Shown: piece by piece, positions 9,131 to 17,862 of the stretch | How the letters are laid out: each line of letters opens with the position of its first letter | Position numbering within the stretch: the stretch's first letter is position 1 | NCBI RefSeq assembly: GCF_024721155.1 | Contig: NZ_JAHVAP010000001.1 | Location: forward strand, 930,001 to 994,000 | Reading direction: 5' to 3' | Length of the DNA: 64,000 nucleotides | Source of the DNA: Mucilaginibacter phenanthrenivorans | Lineage (GTDB): Bacteria > Bacteroidota > Bacteroidia > Sphingobacteriales > Sphingobacteriaceae | The notes under the pieces: generated by a model | What the model saw: the letters and a program-made list of their open reading frames with translations, nothing else | Told to the model about the DNA's origin: nothing | The model's database searches: none | Program-made: the position numbers and the translations under genes

Positions 9131-10039
9131 GTGAGTAATCTCAAAATAGCTTACGATCCGATATATGCGCATCCCTTACCCGAGGGACATCGTTTTCCGA
9201 TGCTTAAGTACGAACTGATTCCCGCGCAATTATTACACGAGGGCTTGATCGAGGAATCTAATCTGTTTTCGCCAGGCGTTCCCGACGAAGAAGAGATCCT
9301 GTGGACACACGATAAAAGTTACTGGGAGCACCTCCGTGATTTGACACTGCCTCCGCGGGAACAAAGGCGAACAGGTTTTCCATTATCTGCAAAGCTGATT
9401 GAGCGCGAAATCCGGATAGCTAAAGGAACGATTGATGGCTGCAATTATGCAAAGCAATTCGGTATAGCGTTTAATGTCGCCGGCGGAACCCATCATGCAG
9501 GTACCAATTGGGGCGAGGGATTCTGCCTGTTAAATGACCAGGCTATTGCAGCCAACTATCTATTAAATAATAATTTAGCATCATCTATCTTAATAATTGA
9601 TTTAGATGTTCACCAGGGAAACGGAACCGCGCAAATCTTTGAAAACAATCCAAAAGTATTCACCTTCTCCATGCATGGCGCTAATAATTTCCCGTTCAGG
9701 AAGGAAAGATCTGATCTTGATATTCCCTTACCAGATGGTGTTGAGGATGATAAATACATGCAGTTGCTTAAGAAAACTCTGCCAAGTTTGATAGGCCAGC
9801 AGCAACCTGACTTTATCTTTTACCTTTCAGGTGTTGATGTGTTAGCAACAGATAAACTTGGCAAAATGGCATTAAGCAACGCAGCCTGTAAGGAGCGCGA
9901 CCGGTTTGTATTTGAGCAATGCATTCGTAACAAAATTCCGGTACAGGTGAGTATGGGAGGTGGGTATTCGCCGAATATTAAGGATATAGTCGATGCACAT
10001 TGTAATACTTACCGGGTGGCAAATGAATTGTACTTCTGA
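9131..10039 (+). CDS. Histone-deacetylase-family amidohydrolase
   Basis: A zinc-dependent deacetylase-like hydrolase of the HDAC/AcuC superfamily, 302 residues. The active-site signature is complete: VAGGTHHAG (tandem His121-His122), IIDLDVHQGNGT with zinc ligands D159 and H161, and the third ligand region SGVDVLATDKLG. It starts with GTG, the first possible start after the kynU stop; the next methionine lies inside the conserved N-terminal region. Bacterial members act on acetylated polyamines or other small amides rather than histones. Being 14 bases behind kynU, it could hydrolyse an N-acyl or N-formyl intermediate of tryptophan breakdown; this is inference. It ends 14 bases before a convergent MATE gene. 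Confidence 0.88.
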   Translation: MSNLKIAYDPIYAHPLPEGHRFPMLKYELIPAQLLHEGLIEESNLFSPGVPDEEEILWTHDKSYWEHLRDLTLPPREQRRTGFPLSAKLIEREIRIAKGTIDGCNYAKQFGIAFNVAGGTHHAGTNWGEGFCLLNDQAIAANYLLNNNLASSILIIDLDVHQGNGTAQIFENNPKVFTFSMHGANNFPFRKERSDLDIPLPDGVEDDKYMQLLKKTLPSLIGQQQPDFIFYLSGVDVLATDKLGKMALSNAACKERDRFVFEQCIRNKIPVQVSMGGGYSPNIKDIVDAHCNTYRVANELYF

Positions 10040-10052
10040 AAATATTTACGAT

Positions 10053-11429
10053 TTAATCCCGCGCCACAATCAGAATCGTTTTATCCCTGTGCTTTTTGCT
10101 AATGAACTGAAAGCGAAAAAATAACAGAACTGCGGAAGTCATTAAGCCCAGCGTTAGCCCGTACCAAATCCCTTTAACGCCAAGATGCAACGGAATTCCC
10201 AGTAGATAACCCAAAGGCAACCCTACTACCCAATAAGCCAGGAATGTAATTATCGTCGGAATGTTTACATCACCCATACCACGCAATATGCCGAGGCCGA
10301 CAACCTGTGTTCCGTCGAACAGCTGGAATACTGCTGCAATGATAAGTAACTGTGCTGCAATGTCTATAACTATTTTATCTGTAGTGTACATCCATGGTAA
10401 CAGGTGATTACCCAACATCAAAACACAAGCGGTTACAGACATAAAAAGCAAAACAATGTGATAACTGGAGATTGCCGAATGCCTTAAATTTTCATGATCC
10501 TTTGTACCAAAGTAGTTGCCGGACTTAATTGCTGCAGCGGCCGATAGTCCGCTTGCCATCATGTAGGTTATTGATGCAAGATTAATAGCGACCTGGTGTG
10601 CAGCCTGCTCATGATAGCCGATGGTGCCTATCAAAACTGCTGCTCCGCTAAAGGCGCTGATCTCGAAAGTATACTGCAACGCCACTGGTGCGCCAATTTT
10701 TAAGATTTGCATACTGCGGATCTTGTTGATCCTCGTCAGTACAAAACTCTTTAGATACTTCTTAAAGTGCTTTGAGCGAAAGATATAAATGCCCATAACT
10801 ATCGCCATCAGGCATCTGTCGATAAGTGTACTGTATCCAACTCCTTTTATCCCTATAGGAGCAATGCCAAACATTCCCTTTACGAAAATTATCCCAAGGC
10901 AAATATTCAGCACGTTACCCCATATCGATATCAGCATGGCTTGTTTGGTGAAACCTAAACCTTCTGCAAACTGTTTAAATGTATTGAATACCAGCATAGG
11001 AATAATGGACGATCCCAGCAGGATCAAAAATGGCTTGGCTTGTTGAATTACAGAAGGGGTTTGATGCAAGTGATCAAGTAAAAAAAATGAGCACGCCACA
11101 GAGGCTGCAAAAAGAATGATGCCCGATGTTACATTTATGAATAAGCTATTTGATAAGAGTTTTCCGCATTCCTCAAAATCATCCCGACCATTTAGTTGTG
11201 CGATTAATGGCGTTGAACCATAGGAAATCCCGATACCAATTACTAAAACGATAACAAAGATGCTGCTGGCTAATGAAACGGCTGCCAAGCTCACTGTACC
11301 GGCAAAATGCCCTACAACAACACTGTCAGAGAACTGCACAAGTTGATGTCCCGCCTGCGATATTACAACAGGGATAGCCAGCTTAAGGTTACTGTGATAG
11401 TGTGTCTTATATTTATGGTAGAGGAACAT
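10053..11429 (-). CDS. MATE-family multidrug/Na+ antiporter
   Basis: An inner-membrane exporter of 458 residues with about 12 hydrophobic segments arranged as two similar halves, the MATE layout. Recognisable stretches include AIPVVISQAGHQLVQFSDSVVVGHFAG in TM1 and the loop after it, IGISYGSTPLIAQLNG, and GLGILRGMGDVNIPTIITFLAYWVVGLPLGYLLG in the second half. NorM-type members export cationic drugs or flavins using Na+ or H+; the substrate here is unknown. It starts at ATG 11429, directly beside a cluster of repeated words (11437-11468), and lies 97 bases after the AlbA-type gene on the same strand. Confidence 0.92.
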   Translation of the reverse strand: MFLYHKYKTHYHSNLKLAIPVVISQAGHQLVQFSDSVVVGHFAGTVSLAAVSLASSIFVIVLVIGIGISYGSTPLIAQLNGRDDFEECGKLLSNSLFINVTSGIILFAASVACSFFLLDHLHQTPSVIQQAKPFLILLGSSIIPMLVFNTFKQFAEGLGFTKQAMLISIWGNVLNICLGIIFVKGMFGIAPIGIKGVGYSTLIDRCLMAIVMGIYIFRSKHFKKYLKSFVLTRINKIRSMQILKIGAPVALQYTFEISAFSGAAVLIGTIGYHEQAAHQVAINLASITYMMASGLSAAAAIKSGNYFGTKDHENLRHSAISSYHIVLLFMSVTACVLMLGNHLLPWMYTTDKIVIDIAAQLLIIAAVFQLFDGTQVVGLGILRGMGDVNIPTIITFLAYWVVGLPLGYLLGIPLHLGVKGIWYGLTLGLMTSAVLLFFRFQFISKKHRDKTILIVARD

Positions 11430-11436
11430 GGTTAAT

Positions 11437-11468
11437 CCGGAAAGTCAGTAAACCCGGAGGACCGAAAG
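11437..11468. repeat. Intergenic word cluster of the GTCCGAAAG / CCCGGAAG type
   Basis: Short related words (CCGGAAAGTC, ACCCGGAGG, ACCGAAAG) are packed just upstream of the MATE start codon. The 12-mer GAAAGTCAGTAA recurs, on the other strand, at 37968-37993. No clear second arm is seen here. Confidence 0.5.
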
Positions 11469-11525
11469 ATAGGAACTATAACGGAATAGTTGGAGCACAA
11501 CATTTCAACATTACAGCCTTTGCAA

Positions 11526-12149
11526 CTACACAGCTGTATAAAACTCTTCCTTCTCCGTGGTATTTATTCTGATAATACCGGACAGGATCAAGTCGACCAA
11601 TAATTTCTGCGCCTTTTTTCGACCTATTTTTAATAGGTCGCAACATTCTTTTATGGTGATACGGGCGGCACTTTCCAGGTATTGCAGCAGTGCTTTTTCG
11701 TTATTGGAATATTCTATCAGAACACCCTCTGTGCCTGATGATCGCTTCAGGACATCTACCACGATTTTACTTGCCAGCACGCTTTTATCCTTTACTCGTA
11801 CATAAACCCACCATTTTCCGTCCTCAGCCAGCGCATAATGCGGTTTCAACGGGCTTTCCGCTATATCAACAACCAGCACCAGTTTATCATCTACATACAC
11901 CTCCTCAAATATTGGCTCAAGAGCCGGGCGGGCGAACATATGTGCTGCCTTCGTTATCATGTAGCGTTCTTCATCCTCAGACTTTACACCCTTAATAGTG
12001 CCATCATCAGCCACGCCAATCAATAGCTTGCCACCTTTGTTGTTGGCGTAGCTAACCATGGTGCGTGCTATTTTTTCGCAACTGGTAATTGTTTTTTTAA
12101 AGTCGAGTTTAACACCTTCGCCCTCAAAAATCAGCCTTTTCAAATTCAT
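11526..12149 (-). CDS. AlbA_2 (Schlafen AlbA_2-type) DNA-binding domain protein with C-terminal winged helix
   Basis: The 207 residues contain an N-terminal AlbA_2 domain (ESEGVKLDFK-like start GEGVKLDFKKTI, then ARTMVSYANNKGGKLLIGVADDGTIKGV, roughly residues 10-130). A C-terminal helix-turn-helix follows (LLQYLESAARITIKECCDLLKIGRKKAQKLLVDLILSGII). Such proteins are annotated as transcriptional regulators or ATP-binding proteins; experimental roles are mostly unknown. It overlaps the upstream GNAT gene by 4 bases, so the two are probably co-translated. No sensory domain is visible. It might regulate the neighbouring acetyltransferase or exporter, but nothing in the sequence proves it. Confidence 0.82.
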   Translation of the reverse strand: MNLKRLIFEGEGVKLDFKKTITSCEKIARTMVSYANNKGGKLLIGVADDGTIKGVKSEDEERYMITKAAHMFARPALEPIFEEVYVDDKLVLVVDIAESPLKPHYALAEDGKWWVYVRVKDKSVLASKIVVDVLKRSSGTEGVLIEYSNNEKALLQYLESAARITIKECCDLLKIGRKKAQKLLVDLILSGIIRINTTEKEEFYTAV

Positions 12150-12622
12150 TTTTCTTCCGTCTCCTTTTTAAGCGATTGGTAAGGCGTAAATATTTCCATC
12201 CATACTTCGGGCTTGCTAACAGGGGTAAAGCCAAATTGACTATATAATCCGTGCGCATCAGCAGTTGCTAACGACCAGCGCCGCAGTCCCTGTAACTCCG
12301 GATGATTAACAATTGTTTGGATCAACCACTTAGATAGCCCCATTCTCCGGTAATCAGCAACAACAAACACATCGCATATGTAAGCAAAGGTCGCCTTGTC
12401 TGTTATTACCCGTGCGAAACCTACCTGCTCATGTCGTTTATAAACCCCAAAGCATAAGGAGCCTGAAATTGCTTTTTTTACCGTTTCCCCTGGAATGCCC
12501 TGTGCCCAATATGATTCCTTATCCAGGTAGTTGTAGATTAAGTCAATATTCAAAAGGCTTTTATCCGTCGAGATCACAAATCCATTTTTCAGAAAAGCCT
12601 CATCGTTTATTATAACAAACAT
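12146..12622 (-). CDS. GNAT-family N-acetyltransferase
   Basis: A 158-residue GNAT acyltransferase. The acetyl-CoA site is VADYRRMGLSKWLIQTI, preceded by the strand FAYICDVFV; the C-terminal LYSQFGFTPV motif is also typical. The open frame extends to a TTG at 12652, but the ATG at 12622 (MFVIINDEAF) is the better start. The acceptor substrate is unknown. It overlaps the AlbA-type gene by 4 bases (ATGA) and lies downstream of the two-component operon, separated by a short hairpin at 12646-12666. Confidence 0.88.
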   Translation of the reverse strand: MFVIINDEAFLKNGFVISTDKSLLNIDLIYNYLDKESYWAQGIPGETVKKAISGSLCFGVYKRHEQVGFARVITDKATFAYICDVFVVADYRRMGLSKWLIQTIVNHPELQGLRRWSLATADAHGLYSQFGFTPVSKPEVWMEIFTPYQSLKKETEEK

Positions 12623-12645
12623 TTTTAATGCGGATTTAAGATAAG

Positions 12646-12666
12646 TAGGCAATGGATCATTGCCTA
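12646..12666. other. Small perfect hairpin between response regulator and GNAT gene
   Basis: A 9-bp perfect inverted repeat (TAGGCAATG / CATTGCCTA) with a 3-base loop lies 24 bases upstream of the GNAT start. It lacks a T-tract on either side, so it is not a standard terminator. It may be an mRNA end, attenuator or protein site. Confidence 0.4.
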
Positions 12667-12767
12667 ATGTTTCCCTTGCCGCTAAATATCAGAAAAATCC
12701 CGGTAAAACCCTTTGTAATTTGTTGCCAAAACGCAATATTTTGAGAATATTTTGCAGGCAATCACCA

Positions 12768-13457
12768 TCACCAAACCAATTTATAACCCACACCACGGAT
12801 ATTGATCAATTGGATCTGTGGATCAATCGCCATGTGTTTGCGAAGCTTAGTGATGAATACGTCGAGGCTGCGCGCGTTAAAGAAATTATCATTGCCCCAC
12901 AGCTTTTCAAGCAAGATCTTCCTGGAAACTATCTCGTGCTTGTGTTGATACAAAAGATTTAATAATTCACTTTCACGGGCAGTAAGATGTATCGTGGTTT
13001 TATTAAATTCAAGTTTATTCCTGGCCGGGTCAAAATCCAGGTCGCCAACTTTAACTATATTATTTAAAGTCTTTGTTGAAATAAGTAACCGGTTAGTGCT
13101 CAACAAAACCTTTATTCGTACAATTAACTCTTCCACGCTAAATGGCTTCTTTAAATAGTCGTTAGCTCCTATTTCAAACCCGGCAACCACATCCTTTACC
13201 TGCGATTTGGCGGTAAGAAATATAACCGGGGTAATTTTATCTTTCTCCCTTATCTTTTTCAACAGCTCAAACCCGTCCAGCTTTGGCATCATGATATCGA
13301 GCGCGAGAATATCCGGCTTGTGTTTTAAGTATTGCGTATAAGCTTGTGCACCATCAGCACACAGTATTACATTAAACTCCCGTTCCTCCAGGCTTTCCCT
13401 TACTATATGCCCCAACGCCAATTCATCTTCCGCTAATAAAACGGTTATTTTATCCAT
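12768..13457 (-). CDS. OmpR/PhoB-family response regulator
   Basis: A 229-residue transcription factor with an N-terminal receiver domain and a C-terminal winged helix. Acidic pocket residues are AEDE (D11, E12), the phosphoacceptor is Asp54 in LALDIMMP, Thr82 lies in FLTAKS and the conserved Lys in YLKKPFS. The DNA-binding half shows FNKTTIHLTARESELLNLLYQHKHEIVSRKILLEKLWG...SLDVFITKLRKHM, ending with INIRGVGYKLVW. It overlaps the end of the sensor kinase gene by 8 bases and is certainly its partner. Its targets cannot be read here. Confidence 0.95.
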   Translation of the reverse strand: MDKITVLLAEDELALGHIVRESLEEREFNVILCADGAQAYTQYLKHKPDILALDIMMPKLDGFELLKKIREKDKITPVIFLTAKSQVKDVVAGFEIGANDYLKKPFSVEELIVRIKVLLSTNRLLISTKTLNNIVKVGDLDFDPARNKLEFNKTTIHLTARESELLNLLYQHKHEIVSRKILLEKLWGNDNFFNARSLDVFITKLRKHMAIDPQIQLINIRGVGYKLVW

Positions 13458-15108
13458 TGCCTAAAGGTAAAGAAACAATAAACTCGCTACCCTTGTTTAT
13501 TTCACTTTTAACAGTTACATCTCCACCATGTGCCTTTACAATATATTTCACATAACTTAATCCAAGGCCTGTTCCCTTTACGGTATGAATATTGCCTGCG
13601 GGCACCCGGTGAAATTTGTCAAATATCAATTTAACTTGGTCAGATAAAATCCCCGGACCGTTATCCTTTATCGAGAAGTTAATATGTTTATCGCTTTTAT
13701 AACTGCTTATAACAATCGCTATAGGTTCGTTTGAATATTTTACAGCGTTGTCAAGTATGTTAGCCAGTACGTTCCTAAAATGAGTTTTATCTGCATAAAT
13801 AGTTTCAATTTTGTCCTTATTGATGTATGTGATATTTATTGGTTTGGCTGATTTTAACTGTTCAGAACCAATAACTTCAGCTACAAGTTCATCAACAGAC
13901 ACTAATTCTTTGTTCAATTGTACTTCCTTATTTTCAAATGCTGCAATATCAAGAACCCTGGTGACCAATTGATTGAGGCGTTGCAGCTCGTTTTTAGAGG
14001 TCTGCAGATACCTTTGTGTTTTATCGACATCATGTAATGCATTAAACTTTTCCAACCCCTCAATGGCAACGCTCATGGTGGCAATTGGCGTTTTAAGTTC
14101 GTGGGTCATGTTATTGATGAAGTCGTCCTTCAATTCGCTTAATTTCTTTTGAGCGATAAAAGTACGGATGATGTAAATAAAGCAAAACACCATAAACAAC
14201 ATCAGCAATGCTGAAAGGAGCAAGGGGAGGAGCATACTTTTCAGGATAGCATGCTGCGGATTTGTAAAAACTGCGCGAATAAATAATCTTTCGCCTACTG
14301 ATTTAAAGTGTACAAAACCATGATAGTCATAAACCACTTCGGTTGTTTCACTATAATTAAGTCTTGATTTGAAGTGAAGATTCTTTTGAGCAGAAATCCG
14401 TAAACCGAACGGTGAGTTAATATGATTTTTTTTCAACTCGCTTATGTAATAGGTTCTTAGCTTAAGGCTATCAGCTGTTTTATAATTTGAGGGTAAATCA
14501 TATATAGTTTGCATGGGCGTATGCATAAATTTTAGCTGCATCTCCCGTGTTGGATGTGGATTTTTTTTATAAAAATTGATATTTCTAAAATTTCGTTCCT
14601 GCAGGTCGTACATTCCAAGCACCAGTAGTACTTTTTCTCTCAGGGCAGGAATATCCGTCGCCATGTCTGCCAAAACTGAAGAAATCGTTGCGTTATGGCC
14701 AATCTCACTTTTGTAGCGATCAAGTAACGAGCTGTTTACCCTATACGGCTCGTTCAGTTTTATATATTTATTGGAAAAATATATATTAACATCCGGTGGG
14801 AGCCGAGGGCCTTCGAAACGCATATGACTCCAATTATTTGACAGGCTCATTTTCTCGGGCATCGTAAGTGTGTCGATTTTTATGGTGGTTTCAGGAGGGG
14901 AGAGGCGTCTTACCAAAACCTTGCGAACAGAATCTATATAATCTACTTTACAATCCTCCATGGCTTTTTGCATGGCGACGTTGATATTATTGTCAAACTT
15001 TTCCTTATTTACCTTGTACGCGCTAATCGTCCAATACACCTGGAAAACAATAATACCCAGCAACGAAAAAGTTATCAGCACGAATATAATTTTTAGCCTT
15101 TGTTTCAT
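13450..15108 (-). CDS. Membrane sensor histidine kinase
   Basis: A 552-residue two-pass inner-membrane kinase. A first membrane helix spans residues 7-27, followed by a periplasmic sensory region of about 260 residues that I cannot assign to a named domain, and a second helix at about 291-313. The kinase core follows: H-box NNMTHELKTPIATM with His336, N-box NILDNAVKYS, G1 box KDNGPGI and G2 box GTGLGLSYVK. The C-terminus overlaps the response regulator start by 8 bases. The large periplasmic region suggests an envelope or extracellular signal. The stretch upstream (15109-15296) separates it from a divergent lipoprotein gene and probably contains both promoters. Confidence 0.94.
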   Translation of the reverse strand: MKQRLKIIFVLITFSLLGIIVFQVYWTISAYKVNKEKFDNNINVAMQKAMEDCKVDYIDSVRKVLVRRLSPPETTIKIDTLTMPEKMSLSNNWSHMRFEGPRLPPDVNIYFSNKYIKLNEPYRVNSSLLDRYKSEIGHNATISSVLADMATDIPALREKVLLVLGMYDLQERNFRNINFYKKNPHPTREMQLKFMHTPMQTIYDLPSNYKTADSLKLRTYYISELKKNHINSPFGLRISAQKNLHFKSRLNYSETTEVVYDYHGFVHFKSVGERLFIRAVFTNPQHAILKSMLLPLLLSALLMLFMVFCFIYIIRTFIAQKKLSELKDDFINNMTHELKTPIATMSVAIEGLEKFNALHDVDKTQRYLQTSKNELQRLNQLVTRVLDIAAFENKEVQLNKELVSVDELVAEVIGSEQLKSAKPINITYINKDKIETIYADKTHFRNVLANILDNAVKYSNEPIAIVISSYKSDKHINFSIKDNGPGILSDQVKLIFDKFHRVPAGNIHTVKGTGLGLSYVKYIVKAHGGDVTVKSEINKGSEFIVSLPLGNG

Positions 15109-15296
15109 TTACGGTTAATTTAATGATTAAAGGTAACGCCTGGCTTTTTCACTGCCTTAAATTGTTAACATACATTAACATACGATAGGATTACTTAAGG
15201 AAATCGGGAGTTAAATGCGCTTTATAAAGAAATTATTACAAACAATGACGAAAGTTTTTCTGTTTAAACTTGTAATTATATTAAAAAAGACAACCT

Positions 15297-15488
15297 ATGA
15301 AAAAGAAAATCTTAAATTTTGCGCTGATCGCGGCAGTGGTCGGCACAATAGCTGCAGGCTGCAGCTCGTCAAAGAGCACAAGCAGCAGTGATACCACCAA
15401 AAAGGATACTACTAAGATGGCAACACCAGCAGCTACGCCCGATACGATGAAGAAGGACACGGCGAAAAAGGATACCACGCATCACTAA
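15297..15488 (+). CDS. Small Lys/Thr/Asp-rich lipoprotein
   Basis: A 63-residue protein. A signal peptide ends in the lipobox TIAAGC (Cys21), followed by SSSKSTSSSD and repeats of the type DTTKKDTTK and DTMKKDTAK up to the C-terminus THH. The mature part is disordered and low in complexity. Similar short lipoproteins are common in Sphingobacteriaceae, and I know of no function. It is divergent from the sensor kinase and ends before a strong terminator. Confidence 0.75.
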   Translation: MKKKILNFALIAAVVGTIAAGCSSSKSTSSSDTTKKDTTKMATPAATPDTMKKDTAKKDTTHH

Positions 15489-15495
15489 GATGTTG

Positions 15496-15539
15496 TAAAA
15501 GACGAAGGCTCACCAGTTACGGTGAGCCTTCGTCTTTTA
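15496..15539. terminator. Strong bidirectional terminator
   Basis: A perfect 19-bp inverted repeat (15496-15514 / 15521-15539) with a 6-base loop carries an A-tract on the left and a T-tract on the right. It serves the small lipoprotein gene on the plus strand and the convergent SDR gene on the minus strand. Confidence 0.85.
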
Positions 15540-15555
15540 TTTAATATCGTTACCG

Positions 15556-16350
15556 TTAAAACGGGCTTTTAACCAAGCCACCGTCAGCCCGTATCGCAGC
15601 TCCGTTGGTTGCAATAGCAAGATCACTAGCTATGTAAGCAACAGTTGATGCAATCTCGTCCGGATCAATAAAACGCTGCAGAATTGATGTAGGCCGCGCT
15701 GTTTTAAAGAACTCCTGCTCCATTTCCTGGGTTGTTAGTTTTTTCTGAGCTGCCAGGTCCTTTACAAAAGTACCGACGCCCTCAGAAAGGGTCGGACCCG
15801 GCAATACTGCGTTTACGGTAACTTTGGTACCTTTCGTAAGTTCAGCCAAACCACGTGCAATCGAAATTTGTGCAGTTTTAGTCATTCCATAGTGAATCAT
15901 TTCCTCCGGGATCTGTAGCGCCGATTCACTTGAGATAAAAATAATTCGTCCCCAATTTTTCGCGATCATCTTATCAAAATATGCCTTGGCCAATCTAACA
16001 CCACTCAAAACATTCACCTCAAAAAACCTGAACCAATCTTCATCTGGAATCGCATTAAATTCCTTTGGCTCAAAAATCCCTACATTATTTATCAAAATAT
16101 CCACTTCGGGAAGTTCGGCAATTAGCCGGTCAATTTGTAGCTTAATTGAAAAATCCGCAGCAATTCCAGAAATGTTTTTGTTCCCGGTTTCGTTCCTTAA
16201 TTTTTCAACGGCATTATTAACACGCTCAATTGTCCGACCATTCACAATAACTTCGGCGCCTTCATTGGCCAGGGCTTTTGCAATTGCATATCCAATACCG
16301 GCTGTTGATCCGGTAACCAATGCTTTTTTGTTTTTTATTTTTAAATCCAT
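15556..16350 (-). CDS. Short-chain dehydrogenase/reductase
   Basis: A 264-residue classical SDR. The NAD(P) loop TGSTAGIGYAIA is at residues 13-24, the NNVG motif appears as LINNVGIF, the catalytic Ser lies in IFISSESALQ and the YxxxK pair in IHYGMTKTAQ. The C-terminus ATNGAAIRADGGLVKSPF is typical of family members annotated as 3-oxoacyl-ACP reductase-like. The Arg in VNGRTIERV after the second strand suggests NADPH preference. The substrate is unknown. It stands alone, with a shared terminator downstream and about 200 bases upstream free of genes. Confidence 0.9.
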   Translation of the reverse strand: MDLKIKNKKALVTGSTAGIGYAIAKALANEGAEVIVNGRTIERVNNAVEKLRNETGNKNISGIAADFSIKLQIDRLIAELPEVDILINNVGIFEPKEFNAIPDEDWFRFFEVNVLSGVRLAKAYFDKMIAKNWGRIIFISSESALQIPEEMIHYGMTKTAQISIARGLAELTKGTKVTVNAVLPGPTLSEGVGTFVKDLAAQKKLTTQEMEQEFFKTARPTSILQRFIDPDEIASTVAYIASDLAIATNGAAIRADGGLVKSPF

Positions 16351-16506
16351 GAGATTTTCAATTTATATTATGTTTTTCAATGCAAGTTTAGTAATTGTTT
16401 ACCGACAGACTTTTATAATGCAATGAAAATGGAACAGGTCTGACAATACATCGAAAACAATATAGTTTATTTTCTCATAATTAACATTATGTTAAGTACT
16501 ATTGGC

Positions 16507-16543
16507 AAAAGAAAGGGGAACTCTACCATTTCCCCTTTCTTTT
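16507..16543 (-). terminator. Terminator of the gyrA-TPR operon
   Basis: A perfect 14-bp stem (16507-16520 / 16530-16543) with a 9-base loop lies 12 bases after the stop of the last TPR gene. On the minus strand it ends in TTTT. It marks the 3' end of the gyrA transcript. Confidence 0.8.
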
Positions 16544-16554
16544 ACTATTGATTC

Positions 16555-17856
16555 TTATTGTAATGCGTCAATCTGCTTTTTCAAATCTGCAGCTTTTGCT
16601 TTGCTATCAGCAGCTGTTGCAGGATCAGATTTTGCACGGTAATAACTTCTTAAGTTCGTTAATGCGTCCTTATCCTTAGGCTTTATTTCCACAGCTTTTT
16701 GTAGATATGGTTTTGCAAGATCAAGCATTGAGTCAGATTTTTTTAATTCTGCCTCATATTCTTTTTGCTTGCTTGACGGTAGAGCCTGTGCCGCATTAAA
16801 AATATCCAGCGCCGGGCGCATCAATACATAGCCAAGGTTCATGTTGGCTTCAAAGTAATTTGGATCAATTTCCAGTGCCTTTTTGTACGCTTCCGTCGCT
16901 TTGGCGTAATTATCAAGAGCTGTATTGTGGTCGGAAGTCTTTGCCGCTGCATCTTTGTCCTTTGCTGATTTTGCATTTGCAGCGTCACCTAAGTTACTAT
17001 AAGTTAAAGCCAGGTAATAATATAATTCCTTATTTTTTGGATCATTTGTGATAGCACTTTGTATTTTCGCCACTACCTCGCTTTGTTTTCCTGATTGTAA
17101 TGCTATTTCAATTTCGCGCTTGCGCAGTTCTGAAGACGCAGGATATTTGGTGATGCCCTCGCTTGTAGCCTTTAACGCCCCGGCTGTATCCTTTACAGCA
17201 AGGTATATCGATGACATGTCCAGATAGGCCTTTGCATTACCTGAATACTTTAGCGTAACCAACTTCTTATAATTTGTAAGCGCTAATTGATAATATTTGG
17301 GATCCTTTTCTCCTGCGTTTGTTGCTGAAAGCGCTGTGTAATATACTGCGTTGGTATCCTCTGGTAATACGGTGCGGTAGTAATCAAACTCCTTATAAGC
17401 CTCTTCGTATTTTTTATTCTGATAATCCTTTACCCCAGCTGTTAATTTATACTGGGCTAAATTGATATTAGCAGCGTCAATAAGTGTCTTAAATTCATTT
17501 TTCGTATCCAATTCCTTCGCTTTTTTCACCGCGTCGTCAGCTGTCGAAAACAACGGAGCCGACGTTGTCGTAACCGTATCGTTAACTGCCAAAGCTGCAT
17601 ATATCGCCGCTTTTAAGGCATATGTTTGAGGCATATTGGCGGTTTTTTCATTTACTGATGCCTTATCTATCGATGTTTTTGCATCTTTAAGACTCGCCAT
17701 GGCTTTGTCTACTAATATCTTTGCCTTTGCGCCTCCTGAAATGGTAACTGTGTACCCGTCGTAATTGCTCTGTGCATCCTTTAATTCCCCCTTTTGCGCA
17801 AAGGTGGTTGCCGAAGCTAAGCCTAGAAGGCATGTCATCAAAAATTTGATTTTCAT
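16555..17856 (-). CDS. Secreted tetratricopeptide-repeat protein (433 aa)
   Basis: The N-terminus MKIKFLMTCLLGLASATTFAQ is a signal peptide, so the protein is periplasmic or envelope-associated. Helical repeats with TPR spacing cover most of the length, for example YLDMSSIYLAVKDTAGALKATSEGITKYP, ELYYYLALTYSNLGDAANAKSAKDKDA and AYKKALEIDPNYFEANMNLGYVLM. It is very rich in Lys, Ala and Asp. The gene lies 6 bases after a second TPR gene, which itself follows gyrA by 3 bases, so it is the last gene of that operon. Its partner and role are unknown; a scaffold function is the usual assumption for such proteins. Confidence 0.85.
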   Translation of the reverse strand: MKIKFLMTCLLGLASATTFAQKGELKDAQSNYDGYTVTISGGAKAKILVDKAMASLKDAKTSIDKASVNEKTANMPQTYALKAAIYAALAVNDTVTTTSAPLFSTADDAVKKAKELDTKNEFKTLIDAANINLAQYKLTAGVKDYQNKKYEEAYKEFDYYRTVLPEDTNAVYYTALSATNAGEKDPKYYQLALTNYKKLVTLKYSGNAKAYLDMSSIYLAVKDTAGALKATSEGITKYPASSELRKREIEIALQSGKQSEVVAKIQSAITNDPKNKELYYYLALTYSNLGDAANAKSAKDKDAAAKTSDHNTALDNYAKATEAYKKALEIDPNYFEANMNLGYVLMRPALDIFNAAQALPSSKQKEYEAELKKSDSMLDLAKPYLQKAVEIKPKDKDALTNLRSYYRAKSDPATAADSKAKAADLKKQIDALQ

Positions 17857-17862
17857 GGTTTA

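Noticed and set aside
12623-12652. Upstream extension of the GNAT gene to TTG 12652
   Set aside because: ATG 12622 is available and gives a typical GNAT start; the extension overlaps a hairpin.
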